NCBI GenBank assembly: GCA_019155185.1
Contig: CM032816.1
Span: 6,426,510-6,490,509 of the forward strand
Reading direction: 5' to 3'
From: Beaufortia kweichowensis
Taxonomy: Eukaryota; Chordata; Actinopteri; Cypriniformes; Gastromyzontidae
DNA: 64,000 nt
Below, piece after piece: positions 1-12,686 of the stretch. Below the pieces are notes generated by a model, which searched no databases, was not told the origin of the DNA, and saw only the letters and a list, made by a program, of their open reading frames with translations. How positions within the stretch are numbered: the stretch's first letter is position 1; every line of letters begins with the position of its first letter. A program made the translations under genes and the position numbers.

Positions 1-302
1 AATGCTTTGATCCCATTGGCTCCCACACAAGTCATGTGCAACACCTAAGCCAATAACAAAGCTGGACAAATTTTGTACAGATAGGTCCAGCCCTCTGCAC
101 TTCCCATCACTCTGCTGGAAAACTGGTGCCATGGCAACACACATGACGACCATCATTAGACGCGTGTTACAGTGTACATTAGAAGTGTACAGTGACTGTC
201 CCTGTAGATTCTCAGGGCTGTTGAGGTTTTGAGTGTTGTTTTCCCACCTGTTAATGTCAATGTCAAAACATTAAAATAATGGTTACATATTTCTCATTTC
301 AG

Positions 303-1274
303 AGCAAAAGGTGTCATTCTGAATATCTCTTCTGCCAGCGGCATGTTCCCTGTCCCACTGTTGACTATTTACTCCTCTACAAAGGCGAGTACTTTTGTGA
401 CAATTGATATTCTGTTTAACCAGTTTAAAGAGATTTTTTTTGAGGTTGAGATATTCAAGTTATATTTGTATTAAATTACATTTATAAGTTTGACTTTGGT
501 TTTATATATAATTGTTATAATTTGTATTTCTCTTTCTACAGGCATTTGTAGACTTTTTCTCACGTGGACTTCAAGCAGAGTACAAGTGTAAGGGTATCAT
601 AATCCAGGTGAGACTGAGATTCCTTACATTTGTCAACCAACAATAAGATCTACAACCTATTCTGCAGTTGTCATTGCATGAGGATATTTAATGATAATCG
701 GTAAAAGTTTGGTGAAGTCTCTGGGCTTAACAACATCAACCGAAAATGAAAAGTTGTTTTAGAGGTAATGAACAATATTTGGTTAATGATAAAGAATTAC
801 AAAGTCCAGCTTCGAAATTCCTCTCTGTACAGTAATGTTATCTGTCAAAAACACAATATGAAACTTAGGGCTTGATGTCAAATCTCTTTGTCCATCCTGT
901 AGAGCGTGTTGCCTTTCTTTGTTGCTACCAAGATGACAAAGATCAGAAACCCAACTTTGGACAAACCCACCCCTGAACGTTATGTAGCTGCTGAACTGAC
1001 CACTGTGGGACTGCAGGACCAGACCAACGGCTATTTCCCTCATGCTGTCATGGTAAATTAATTTTTTGAAAATTTAGCTTTATACAGATAAAGCAACAAG
1101 TATTTGGCTTGTTCATTTGATGTCAACAATATATTTAATAAGTAAATTGATCTTCGTGTTTTGCAGGGTTGGGTGACCACCGTCTTGGCCCCCATTAAGC
1201 TGGTCCTCTGTCTGGGCTTGCGAATGAACAAGGCCCAGCGTGGAGGATACCTCAGGAGGAGAAAGCTGCGATAG
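303..1274 (+). CDS. hsd17b12: very-long-chain 3-oxoacyl-CoA reductase / 17-beta-hydroxysteroid dehydrogenase 12, 3' part
   Basis: ER-membrane short-chain dehydrogenase that reduces 3-ketoacyl-CoA in fatty-acid elongation (family knowledge). Four coding exons are visible: 303-384, 542-607, 903-1052, 1167-1274 (TAG at 1272-1274); earlier exons lie left of the window. The first exon encodes NISSASG and ends with the catalytic YSSTK, Tyr at 370-372 and Lys at 382-384, the YxxxK signature of the SDR family. The next exons carry the conserved stretches SVLPFFVATKM and IRKPTLDKPTPE. The last exon has a hydrophobic stretch and a basic tail ending RRRKLR, close to a dilysine-type ER retrieval signal. 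The first intron (385-541) starts with GC, not GT; frame and homology leave no GT alternative. Fish have two paralogues (a and b) and I cannot tell which this is. In human the next gene is also ALKBH3, which supports the call. Confidence 0.95.
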
Positions 1275-2320
1275 ATTGAGGACTTTGTGTGATTGGACAA
1301 AATGTTTTATGATCTGTACGTGCTGAGATTCAAGCCATTTTGCATCTCAGATCTTCAAAGTGAATATAACAGGTTTTGTATGTCGTGCGTGTGTTTGGAA
1401 AGATGTCTGATTACTGTGCTCATGTTCCACAATGACACTTTGTGAATGAAGATTTACTGAAAATGTAAGCCTCTCTTGGCTAATTGACTTGCTGGTTATC
1501 TGAAATGGGGACATGTTATTTTCTGTGTCAGGTGAAATGTTACGTTATTGCAGGGAAAGTGTTCGTGCCACTGCTGTTGTAAGCAGAGGGGTATTTATAT
1601 GGTGATGGTTTTGGTGTTTTTTTTATATTTATTGACTTTTTATCAGGGACTGTTTACTTGCACTCTTACTTGTTATCATGACTGCCTATATGCTAGTAGT
1701 TTGCAGTTGTGCCTTATTCTTTCTGATGAGTGATTAAATGGGTGCTGGCCTTTTTATATCATGAATTAAACAAATCTTTATGGTGTTTATTGAATCTATG
1801 GTGGCTATTTTTGAATCATGCACTGTACTGTATCAATATGAAACCAAAGGCCTGAGTTCAAAGGGCTTTTTTGTACGTTCTGGCCTTTTCAGGCTCAAAG
1901 TTTACCTGCCAGCCTTGGTCTATTTAAAACCTGTGTGCCTTTTTATAGAATACTTTGATATTGGTCATGTTTATGGAAGGAGATCTTCTGCATGTATGGT
2001 GGATTTAACGCACATTTTTTTCCTCTGAAGACTGAGTGGTGTAATATTACCAGTCTTTGTTTTCGCCAAAGCCGTACTTAAGAAATGCCTCCATAGCCTA
2101 GATCTCTGTATGATTATATCGGACCCCTGTCAGTCAGGTTACAACGTCCAAGTGGTTTAACCTGATTGGTTGCCTCTGGTTCAAAACTTGAATGTTCTCA
2201 TTCCAGACCTATCGAAGAGTGGAACACCATGTGCTGCTTTACCTATGACAATCTGAAATGCTTGTTTGTTAATAAAATTACTTTTCTGTAATGATTTTGC
2301 ATTTGTCTTTTTTAATAAAT
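1275..2320 (+). other. hsd17b12: hsd17b12 3' untranslated region
   Basis: About 1 kb of AT-rich sequence follows the stop codon with no convincing ORF. Two polyadenylation hexamers AATAAA lie close together at 2271-2276 and 2314-2319, and another at 2607-2612, so transcripts could end near 2.3 or 2.63 kb. Open frames inside this stretch are short and match nothing I recognise. Confidence 0.6.
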
Positions 2321-2639
2321 TTGATGTAACACTGTGCTTATGTCTTCAGTGTCTTTTGTCAAGTCACTTATGTTACAAATGTGTATTTTGAGTGTTTATT
2401 ATGTTAATTTAATGCTTGTATTACAGGAAATGGTTATTAAGAAAAATAATTAGTTACTGTAAATGGCAGCTCAGGAATTGTTTTGATGCAGTAAGCATAG
2501 CAAACATGCAATAAGGGACAAATGTCAGGTATTGTGTATAAAAATCCTACCATAATGGGGAATATGATTGTAAAAGTTGTTTATAATATGTATATAATAA
2601 TGGAGCAATAAACAAATAATCTGTAAGAGACTGAGGCAG

Positions 2640-3396
2640 ACGTGAAGCCTTTTACACTATAACAAAAAACTTGTTACAGATATTTTATTTTCTATTTTAT
2701 GGTGCAATACAGATACTACAACAATGCACTAAAAACTGGTTTAGATGTTTCCTATCATTCTGTAGATTTCCAAATGTTTTCTAAAAAACAATTCTAATCT
2801 TAAAGTATCTTAAAAGTAAATTAAGCATTAATTTTGGAATAATTTAACATTTTAAAATCTAGTGCACACTACCCAGTGTATACATTTTTTGTGCAAACTT
2901 GACACCAAAAAACTAGGAACCATTTCACTGGGCGTTGTAACAACCCGGACCGGTTTCGCAGAACACCAGAAGTCTCGGATTGTATTATACAAATAGTCAA
3001 GGCTTTCAGAAGAATGAGATAAATAATCTGTCGAGTTTAAACTAACGTGTAAGTATTTCTGAAGGTGCCAGTGTAGCAAAACGTTAAGTAATACGTACAC
3101 ATGATTAGATACGTAAATACAGTGTCGTAGTCAACACAGCAAATGTCAAAACAGTCTCACTTGTTATGTATTTTACGTCAGACAGTAGCCATATGTTTGC
3201 TAATAACGTACATGTGAAATGATTAAATGTGAAGTTGACTTATAATTAAATACAACAAAACAAATGCTCAAGCGGTTTTGTTAGGGATTTATTAAAAACA
3301 CCGCAAGATGGCAGCAAAATCCAGATTAAAGTACCACAACTACTATTTGTGTATCTTAATTGTGTTTGTCTCGATTCGATTAGTTGTGAACTTTTG
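2640..3396. other. intergenic spacer hsd17b12-alkbh3
   Basis: AT-rich sequence between the last plausible hsd17b12 poly(A) site and the alkbh3 start codon. No gene, tandem array or recognisable transposon is seen. The alkbh3 promoter must lie in its right half; it has no clear TATA box. Confidence 0.5.
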
Positions 3397-6300
3397 ATGA
3401 CGGATAAAAGACAGCGAGCGAGGGTCCAGGGCTCGTGGGCTAAACCTCTTCCGAGACCACAACGCCCTACTGGTAGGTACAACGTGACAACACTCACTTC
3501 TACTGAAGACCTTTCTATACCTGTACAGTGAAAACATAGTTCATAATGTAAAGAAGTTACATTAGGAAGAAACCGAATTTAGCTAGTAACGTAAAGAAAC
3601 CTAAAAGTAACATTAAAGTAACCATGAGCACATTAACACGACTGGCCATGTTGACACTATTTAAAATATTAGAATATAAAGTGAACGCATGAAATGCTAC
3701 ACAAATGTAAAGTGTGCAGTAGTGCACTACACAGATGTATTGATGTTTTCACCTGTTAAGTCTTTACAGGGATTGTGTTGAATGTTTAAGGTCAGGATGT
3801 CCAGTCGACACCAGGGTCATGGAAATCTGGACCGCAATCATTCGAGTTCCATCAGCCCGTTAATGTAAGAGCCATTCTGTAGTACAGAGCTTTTGTGTGT
3901 TGTTTGCTGGATGGTGGTCACATCTGATTCGTCCGTTGTTTGTTCCAGACTATCAGAGAGATACCTGCAGAGAGGACGATCGAGTGAGTGACTCAATCCA
4001 GAGCTTTATCAAGCAACCAAACCTGCTGATTTTCAGTGTGTGATTTTTCTTTTTCTCAGAAAAGCCGGTGATTATGAGATTAGTCAGGGTCCTACTGGGG
4101 TGTCGAGGTAAGGATAATGTGCTTGTTAAAGTTTTTGCTGTGCTGTGGAGGGTTTAAACTTCACGCTGTTCATATCTCTTCATAATGTGTTTCTTTCCAG
4201 GCTGCGACTGATCCCAGGGTTCCTGGAGCAGGAGGAGGCAGACTGGATGTTCAGCAAGCTTCTCGCTGAGCTGCCCTGGTCTCAGAAGACCAATTATAGG
4301 ATGATGGGTGAGTAACAGGTTAAGCTGATGCACAGTAGTCAAAAAGTAGTTATGTTTTGTGATGCAAAAAAACATTTTGTATGCAACATATGAATTGATT
4401 TTACTATACAAATCTCTTAAAAGCATGAAATTGACCTGGAAAATGAATATTTTTCTCTGCTTTCTGCTATTATTTTCCATGGCACCATCAGCCAGGCAGG
4501 GTTGTCATGATGTCATTTACCTATGGCTTAAGGGCCAAAATTCAGATTATGAACTTTACGTTTTGCGCCAACCAAGCAACTGCCATTGAGCTCAACAAGA
4601 TTCTTTTCTGCGCATATTATAGACTTTATGCGTCGTCTTATTCCCAAAAGGCAAAAGAAACGTGTTCATAGCATGTGCCTGTTTGTATCTAATGGTTATT
4701 GTGTGTCTAGTGCCACACGTGCTCACAGAGAGACGTCTCATGGTGACTCACACTTTCCATGAGTCCTTCCTCATTTCTGCTTTGGCAGGACTTCTGCTGG
4801 CTCAACCTCCCTCATCTGTTTACCTTCACCAAAACCGACACTGTTTCAAAAAGTCCCGAATACACAAAATGTTTAAACGTGCTTTAAACCAGTGCGACTA
4901 TGATTGATGAAAGCTTGTTTTAGCCCATTTGCTCATTTCTTCAGAACTCAGTGAGTAGATTTTAGGTCCTTTTTTGGTGCACAGATTGAGATTTTATCTT
5001 TGGTTTTTTAGCATTTTTCTTTCTTAGAACTGTCTGAACATGTGGGGACGAAGAGCGAGTTATACAATTTGGTTAGAGATGACAAAAAACAAAAATGTTT
5101 TTGAAATAATGCGCATCAATTAGTTTTTTATTCACAGGGAATGTGCTTTAAAAAAATCTGGTTAATTTAACGACAAGTTGAGTTTTTTGTGTCTTACATT
5201 GCAGGCGATGCATATGAGGAACCAAGACTCACCTGTTGGTATGGAGAGCTGCCATATACATATTCACGTTCCACTATGGATGCCAATCCTAAGGTATCTG
5301 TATTACTAAGTGGTGTGATCAGCGAAAATTACCTTACGTATCTGTTTACACTTACTGTGTACATTTCCTGTTAAAGTGGCATCCAGTTCTCGCTACACTG
5401 CGTCTGGCCGTCGAGCAGAAGACCGGCCTTACATTTAACTCACTACTGTGTAATCTGTACCGGGATGGTAAAGACAGTATCGGCTGGCACAGTGACAACG
5501 AGCCTTCATTAGGACCCCAACCCACCATCGCCTCTCTGAGTCTGGGAGACACAAGAGTGTTTAGTCTCCGCAAACAGCCGCTTCCTGTGAGTCTGCAGAT
5601 TTTTTGTGTATAACCTCCTGTCCAAGCTAAGTTTATTTTGCAATCCACTTATACGACCATCCTCTTCCATCCATTCATTTTCCCACTGATTCTTGCAATT
5701 AAACAGCTACGTATCACTATAAACACCTCATCTGTTATGATTTGGTAATCTCTACTGCTAACGTAGACATCATATGTGAAGGACAGACATTCATTTAATC
5801 TTTTGGGATCTCTGGGTTTCAGGAGGATAAAGGTGACTACACCTATGTAGAGCGTTTACGGATCCCACTGACTCATGGGACACTGCTGCTCATGGAAGGC
5901 TGTACACAGACAGACTGGCAGGTACAGGAACCGTTACATGATCATTTTGTTAAATTGCGTCAAACAAACATCAAACAGTAACAAACATTGCAAAGCCACA
6001 AATTTGGAAATAATGGGATGAAGAAAAAAAGTTTTTTAACAACAGTAAAATATAGATGCGTTGCAGTTACGTTATTGTTACGTTATTGTTATTATTCCAC
6101 AAAATTGTTCAGATGAACTGCGACTCGAATAGATTGTGGTCCATGTGGTCTGGATGAATACTAATATATCAACACAAATTTCACTAATACTTATGCAAAT
6201 GTGAAGTTATTAAAATGTCTTGGCAAGTGTGACATGTCATAAAATGTTTATCAGTAAATTACATCATTAGGGTATCATCAACCTGATTCAAACAATTCTC

Positions 6301-7387
6301 AAACTTTTTTAAGAAATTGGCAAGAGCACTTAGTATAAATTCTTATCAACTGGCAGCTTGACCATCATCTAAATGTTGTTGATAAACCAGTCCAAACTGA
6401 TATGCAGTGGGGAAGAAAGTGTTCCTTGGTTTTTGCTATCATCACAGCTACAGTATGTTCTGGATGTCCTGAATATGATCACATTTGGTAGCGATGATCT
6501 TGTTATGGAGACTCTGTCGAGTGCCTCAGTACACACTGAGATGCACAGTGCTTTATTTTAGCCTTGGCATCTCTGTTTGTCTGTATCGGGAGATTGCAAA
6601 GACTTGGTTGGATATTATCTGTGATCCCATTATTTTAATATTAAAACCTGCTGGAGGTTATTTTTGTCCCGTTGAAGACTCGACTTCAGATTCCGACTCC
6701 AAGGCAAAACCGCAGGCCTCTGGTTAGACACAAAGAACGGGGAAAGGTTAGCAGCGTTTTATGGCGGCACACTAAAACAGTGTATGAAAGGTCACTCGCA
6801 GATTGCGCCGAAAGTTTTCAAAGGATCTTATTAGGAGGATGTAATTCACATTGATCTGTCAAAATACAACTAAGTAACTAAGTAATCCCACGTGTTGGGC
6901 TGTTAGCAGCTGGCTAAAAAGTGTGCAAAATATTTATAGGCTGTGAAAGACATTGCATAACTTCTAATAGTTTGCTCTCAACATCTAGATTGTATGTTAA
7001 AACAGATTGACTAAAATCACACTACCTGTATAAACATACTATGATTGAATATAAAAACAGCAATAAAACACATCAGCCTAATATACTACATGTTTGCATT
7101 AAATAGTTACTTGTTTTGTTGGCAGTGGACACTGTCTTTACTAGTGATGTAAAGCTGTGTTATTTAACATCAATTATATGAATATCCAAAGCTAAATGAA
7201 TATACACTTTAATATCCCTAACCATAATAAATAAATGTTCACCGGCGGGATGTGTCATTGTTTATGTTTTTTTTTTTAATAGCACCAGGTGGCAAAGGAA
7301 TACCACGATCGGGGGCCTCGGATAAACCTCACCTTCCGTATCATATTCCCAGAACCGGAGCATGCCAAAAAAAGTTTCTCTACATGA
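3397..7387 (+). CDS. alkbh3: alpha-ketoglutarate-dependent dioxygenase alkB homolog 3
   Basis: Fe(II)/2-oxoglutarate dioxygenase that removes 1-methyladenine and 3-methylcytosine from single-stranded DNA and RNA (family knowledge). Nine coding exons keep one frame: 3397-3472, 3791-3864, 3949-3983, 4060-4107, 4201-4307, 5205-5293, 5377-5586, 5823-5921, 7283-7387 (TGA 7385-7387). The protein is 280 aa, close to the 286 aa of human ALKBH3. The start is the ATG at 3397; the N-terminus DKRQRARVQGSWAKP matches the family. Key residues: LTCWYGELPYTYSR substrate-lid region in exon 6; the iron ligands of the HxD motif (GWHSDNEPS) in exon 7; the distal iron His as the first codon of exon 9; then RINLTFR, which carries the 2-oxoglutarate-binding Arg. 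Introns 5 (about 0.9 kb) and 8 (about 1.36 kb) hold only short, unconvincing ORFs. The second-exon acceptor at 3789-3790 (TTTAAG) is weak, but an upstream AG at 3768-3769 would read into a stop. Confidence 0.96.
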
Positions 7388-7641
7388 GAAAACCAAGCCT
7401 AGAGAAGAAGACATCAGGTTTGAAGAGATGGTCATACTGTAAAATACATCCATTCTGTTAGTTTATTCATTTATTTATTTTAAATAATTGAACATGCAAA
7501 GGTTTTTCATACAAAGACCCTAAATAATGAGTGATAAAGTTACCTTGTGTTTTGTTTACATTATTGACTGGTTTTCGCACAAAAAGCGATTGTCCACAAT
7601 CTAGATGTAGGTTTTACTTGTCTACAGAGTTCGTGGAAGTT

Positions 7642-7768
7642 AATAAACTTTAAAGAGAGCCGAGTGGCTCAGTATTTCAGTTACAGCTCCCGAAGGGTCT
7701 TTTTACAAGTCAGTTGAAGTTGAGAATATTGCATGTTCTGAAATTGTTATAACTTTTGGCTGAATAAA
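7642..7768 (+). terminator. alkbh3: alkbh3 polyadenylation signals
   Basis: AATAAA occurs at 7642-7647 and 7763-7768, 255 and 376 nt after the alkbh3 stop codon. They are the first hexamers of this kind after the stop. Confidence 0.5.
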
Positions 7769-7880
7769 TCTGAACAACAAGCATTTGTTTATTTTGTTTT
7801 GGTGACAGGATGATTACAACGAACAATCTTTGTTTTAAGTATCTGATGCTGTGAGCATGTCTTGATAAAACAAAGTCAAA

Positions 7881-8230
7881 CAGGTAACACTTTACAACAA
7901 GGTCTCATTCATTAACAATAATAAATGCATTAGCTAACATGAACTAACAATGATTCAATTTAATTAAAAATGTATTTATATAGCGCTTTTTGCAAAGTTG
8001 CATTGTTTTCAAAGCAGCTTTACATGAAGAAAAGAAAGAACGGGTATATTTTATAGCTTTTATATCTTGTTAATCTTGTTAATTCAGCTGTTCATTGTTT
8101 GTTAGTTGTTAGTTCATTGTGCATTAACTACTGTTAGAAGATACTAACTTTTGATTTTAACAATGTATTTGCAAATAAATAAATGTTTATGCGTTTAATA
8201 AAATGGAACCTTATTGTGAAGTGTTAGCAG
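7881..8230. mobile_element. non-autonomous DNA element (MITE-like) with terminal inverted repeats
   Basis: The left end (7881-7902) reads CAGGTAACACTTTACAACAA and continues GG. The right end (8209-8230) is its imperfect inverted copy, ending GTGAAGTGTTAGCAG. Inside are ATTAGCTAACATGAACTAAC (left) and matching inverted AT-rich sequence (right). A second motif, TTTATATAGCGCTTTTTGC at about 7974, is a different common fish repeat and looks nested. No transposase is encoded and no clean target-site duplication remains. The family name is not resolved; I recognise the termini as frequent in cyprinid genomes. Confidence 0.65.
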
Positions 8231-11200
8231 TGCATTTTATTAGCAAAGTAAACAAACAACTCATTCTTCAATTTCAGTGTATATAACTATCCATGGCGAA
8301 TGTGCAGTACTTTTATTTGACTGCAGTGTCATTAACAGACTACATTAAATAGCATTTTGAAGGACTGCCAGATCTTTTAAAGTTCTAGTGTGTTTTTGCA
8401 TGCCCATAGTGTGTTTTCATTGGCTAAATGTCTAAATGGTTTTCTGTGGGTCAACACGTCACTGCCGACCTCAGGAGAGAGTTCCAGAAGAATGCGTTAT
8501 TTTACACAGTGACCATTGAGCAATCGCTTTGAAAAGTCCTCATTTTAGTTGTTCACAAAAGAATATTGTACAGCATGGAATAGTATGTTAATATTCTCAT
8601 GCATATTTTTTTCTTTTCATTCAGTGCCCACGGTAGAAAGATATCGCAAATGGTGCGTTTATGTCACACTTCCAGCAAAAACGTCCCTAAATATGGCAAG
8701 CATCTGAAGCTGGGAAATGCTTCGGTTGGCTGCTACAAAACAGCTATTTTGGCAGCTCTTCTCAAGGGCAGAGAACTTTATCGAAATGTTTAGATACTGC
8801 CGACTGTAAATCTCACACTCTTGCTCTTGCTTGAGATTTCCAGTGATTTGTTGCAGCACTTTAATTTGAGTTACTTGGTTTTCCATTATGCCCTGCTGGC
8901 AATGCGGTGCCTTTCAGAGCTTTCCCATAAAGACTGACCTGCACATGAACATAGTGCTTCTGTTCTGGAATGTTAGAGACCCTTGCTGTGTAATGGGATC
9001 ACCGAACATTATTTTTCCACCACTTTGTAAACTCTCTCTCTCTCCTTTGCTTTCTCTCTCATTCTGTATGCAGTCATGTGGATTAAAGTTACTAAAATAT
9101 AAAATAATATATACTAACTAATATTAATAACATATACTAATAAAAACTTTGACTTTGATATAAAATAATTTTCAAGTCCGCTTCATAAGACCTCAGTGTA
9201 TTGTCAGGAGCCAGAGGTGTTCATGTATATACATTTTTTTTTATTATCTCAAAAACCGGTAGCCATTGACTTGTTTATTATGTTCATTATATTAATTACC
9301 AAGCACTACTGTTTTAGCTAGAAAAGCTAAAGCCCTTCTTTACTGTTCTACTGAAGAAAAAAAGTCACCTACATTTTGAATGGCCTACATTTTGGTAAAT
9401 TAACAGCAACTTTTTATTTTTGGGTGAACTGTTCCTTTAAGTAATTATACCTTTAAACAGCATTGATGGGCTTTGATCAATTGATCAAATGACCTTTGAC
9501 CCAACTGAAGCACTATTACATAAGCTTAAGCTTAAAATCTGGCATGATGATACATGCTCTTAATATTTCCCAGGTGTACCATGGGTAGTCATGTGGCACA
9601 CATACTCCTCCTGCCACCAGCCTCTCTGCCAATAGTCCTTTAATGGCTCTTTGTTAGAAAGACCACTGAGATTTGTTGTCGACACCTGTCTATGAGTACT
9701 GGAAAAGGTCCCATGTGTCCAACAGGAGGAGTCTGCTTTCATGATGCGTCAGAATGGTGGAAACCATTTAAGCTGTCAGTGATTTACAATGAAACAATTG
9801 AAAGTCATGTATTTGCAATAAGAGACTTTTCTGGGTTAACTTTACTAATTTCAGAGTAGCAAGTGGAGGTGCAGTGACATAGTGGTTGTACTTTGTAACT
9901 ACTTGGTCCAGACACCCAGACTACTTAGAGTTCAACTGTTAAACCCCTTTGCCTGACCTGTGCTTAACTTTCATGTAAACATGTTCTCACTTGTGTTTAG
10001 ACACACACATCTAACAGCCACATGTGTGGCATCAGCACAGATTCGTTAGACGTCTAAACTGTTGTGTCTGTTGAAGTCAGTCTCATCTTTTCATTCCTGT
10101 CAAAAGTAAGAGCCAGATCTCTGTATGTCTCTGGGGAAACTCCTCCTTTTCCCAGCAGAAAATGAAAACAACATCTGAACAGGGTACATTGCGCTCGGCA
10201 CTGAGACTAAGAAGCAGACTATGGGCGAATCCCATACAGACAAATAATAAAATATTATTATTTATTATTCTTTAATATTATATTCCATATATGGTTTATC
10301 GAATGTGTCGAATGTTGTTCTATATTTTGTAGCTTTTTGAACCCTGTAGTGTTTTCTAGGGCCAAGTCCAGATAAAATAGACCACGTTGAGTGCTTTTTC
10401 ATATTTTTCTGTGCATTTTAAAGATAAAATGTGTCGTTTTTTAGAGCCAGTAGCAGTTCACTAATAAGCTTTGAATAGTCCTGACAGATTGTCCTGTCCC
10501 AAACTCAGTTTACTGGTTAACATTGGGATGTATAGCTTCTGTATAGCTACTATTAGAGCTTTTAAACATATTTTTTAAATATTAAATGTTTGACCATTTT
10601 TGTTAACTTTAAGGCAATGAAAGAGAGGTCCAGAAATCTAGTCCTACATTGGCCCAGGATTACCCACCTGTCCCTTGGGCTGTATTTGAAGTATACAAAA
10701 TACCATCAGCTGTTGCTAATCTTTCACCAATATCATGTATCACTATTTCCACATATATCTGTGTATTGGGATCTGATATTATTTCATTGATTAAACATTG
10801 TGATACCACGCCGTGAGTGGTACGTGCACCCACACCGTTCTTATACCCTTAAATGTGTACATTCTTTGTTTTGTACCGCTATAATGAGCCATTAATCAAA
10901 TTGACAATGCCTTCCTGCGACATGGTTTGCATATCTGTCCTTGACATCATCACGTGATGTCACATGATACCCACCTGATTAAGCGAGTGGGTGAACGTGT
11001 ATGTCTGCAAGTGTGTGATCCTTCTCTCCCAAAATTAGATTTTACAGTAATGTTTGAAATATGGGAGTGTGATCGATGTTATGATTTGGTTTAAAGGGGT
11101 TATTCCCCTATAGGGTCTATGACAAAATGGGAAACCTTGGTGGCCTGTGTCACAAAGTTTAATCACTGAGCCTAAAATATCTCTGGGCTCATGGCCTGGA

Positions 11201-12420
11201 AGGTAAATCTATTTAGTAATAAATCTGAATCTGATACAGTGAAAGCTGTGCTCATTATGATGGTGAGATGATGGTTGTGACACTGTGAGGTGTGATTCTT
11301 GCCATGTACATGACTACACATCTAGTAAGGAAATAATAGTGCTTACAATACATAATATAATACGTATAAGGGTCTAAAAGCCTGAGAACAGGGAAAAGCG
11401 TTTAAGTATGATCTATAATTGATTTATAATTTATAAATGAATGGCATTTAAACGTCAATTTCAGTATTTCTTATTATTTGGTATGTCACACTTTGCTTTA
11501 ATGACATCATTCACTGGACTCCACAAGCTTGTGCTAAACCTGATAGTTCACATCATCACAGCGTGATTTAAGAATTTTCAGAAGTATTAGACATATATAC
11601 AGAAGAGAAATGTGACTCTTTGCAACAAAGAATTAAAAGAAATAGTTTGCCCAAATATTAAAATTATCTTATAATTTACTCCCCCTCATGCCATATGTAT
11701 ATGACTTCTGAATAATTTTATACATTTTATACAATACCATCATGTTATTTTCTTATATGGGATCCAAAATGTTGAAGCAACAAATAGCATTAAAGTAATT
11801 CAGATGACTCCAGTGTATGTCTTCCAAAGGAAAATTATATGTTTGTGAGAGAAAACTATTAATATTTAATGTAGTAATGAAATAATGCAGAACCCTAAAT
11901 ATTTCTTTATTTTCACTATTTTCACATGATTACAACGTTATTGTGCATTTTCAGTGTTTTTTATCAATTCAATCATTAAACTTTTTATTTATTTTCAGGA
12001 TTAGATCAAATAAATCACAGATTACTCATACAGTAAAGGACTACTCTTATTACAATGCATCTATCCAAACCACACATTTGTACACACTGGATATATACGT
12101 ACAAACCTGATATGACTTTACAGTATGATATTGTACATGTAGTTCAAATCAAAGATAATCATTTTCAACTACATCTTATGCTTATAACCTTTTACTCAGT
12201 TTTGTTTTTCTGCCCATGTGTTTGTTTTTCTCTTTCCCTCTGTTATAACTGCACGTATCCCCTTCCCTCCCGCCCCAACCTCTTGTGTTTCCCAACTCCC
12301 TCCCTGGCTGACATTTATTTCAGGGATCTGATTTGGAGGGACTGGTATGGCAGGCGGAACATGACTGTTCACAGTGGGTGGGTGGAGCCAGTGCCGAGTG
12401 GGGAGATGTTAGGGGAGTGA
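8231..12420. other. intergenic region alkbh3-c11orf96
   Basis: About 4.2 kb without a convincing gene; the ORFs here are under 125 codons, AT-biased and match nothing I know. Repeat remnants lie at 9355-9440 (ending GGGTGAACTGTTCCTTTAAG) and at about 11636-11715 (the opposite end of the same family, AATAGTTTGCCCA...CCCCCTCATG). A 12-bp perfect palindrome with a central CACGTG E-box lies at 10948-10959. A CT-rich run at 9030-9065 and the C-rich stretch at 12255-12305 are low-complexity. Confidence 0.5.
11636..11715. repeat. cyprinid interspersed repeat fragment (terminal half)
   Basis: This resembles the inverted terminal half of the element seen at 41.64-41.76 kb: AATAGTTTGCCCAAATATTA, then a stretch ending ACTCCCCCTCATGCC, and ATGACTTCTG. 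It is diverged and covers only one end of the element. Confidence 0.55.
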
Positions 12421-12425
12421 AGCTC

Positions 12426-12432
12426 TATAAAA
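12426..12432 (+). promoter_or_regulatory. c11orf96: TATA box of c11orf96
   Basis: TATAAAA at 12426-12432 follows a G-rich stretch with repeated GTGGG motifs (12374-12385, KLF/SP-like). No ATG occurs between this TATA box and the start codon at 12687, so the roughly 230-nt leader has a single obvious initiation site. Confidence 0.75.
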
Positions 12433-12686
12433 GCCTGCGCTGGTTCATCCCTGTCAGTATCACACTCTGAAACAGCAGCGATAAGACGAGACAGCACAAA
12501 CAGTTCTGCAGTGAGCAGGACATACTTGAGACGCACAAACTCCGAAGAACCTTCTGGAGCTTTGTTTTCTGCCAAATCAAGACAAGAAGTCAATTTACTT
12601 TTGCACAGACAGAACTGGAGAATTGCAAGGTTCTCCCATCACCAACATCTCAGAAGACGAGCGCCCAGCCCTCGCCATCCAGATCC

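Noticed and set aside
8599..8886. Overlapping short ORFs on both strands near 8.6-8.9 kb
   Set aside because: Under 80 codons, no splice-consistent partners, no homology.
9560..9742. 60-codon - strand ORF with Cys/Trp-rich sequence
   Set aside because: No family resemblance and no promoter or poly(A) context.
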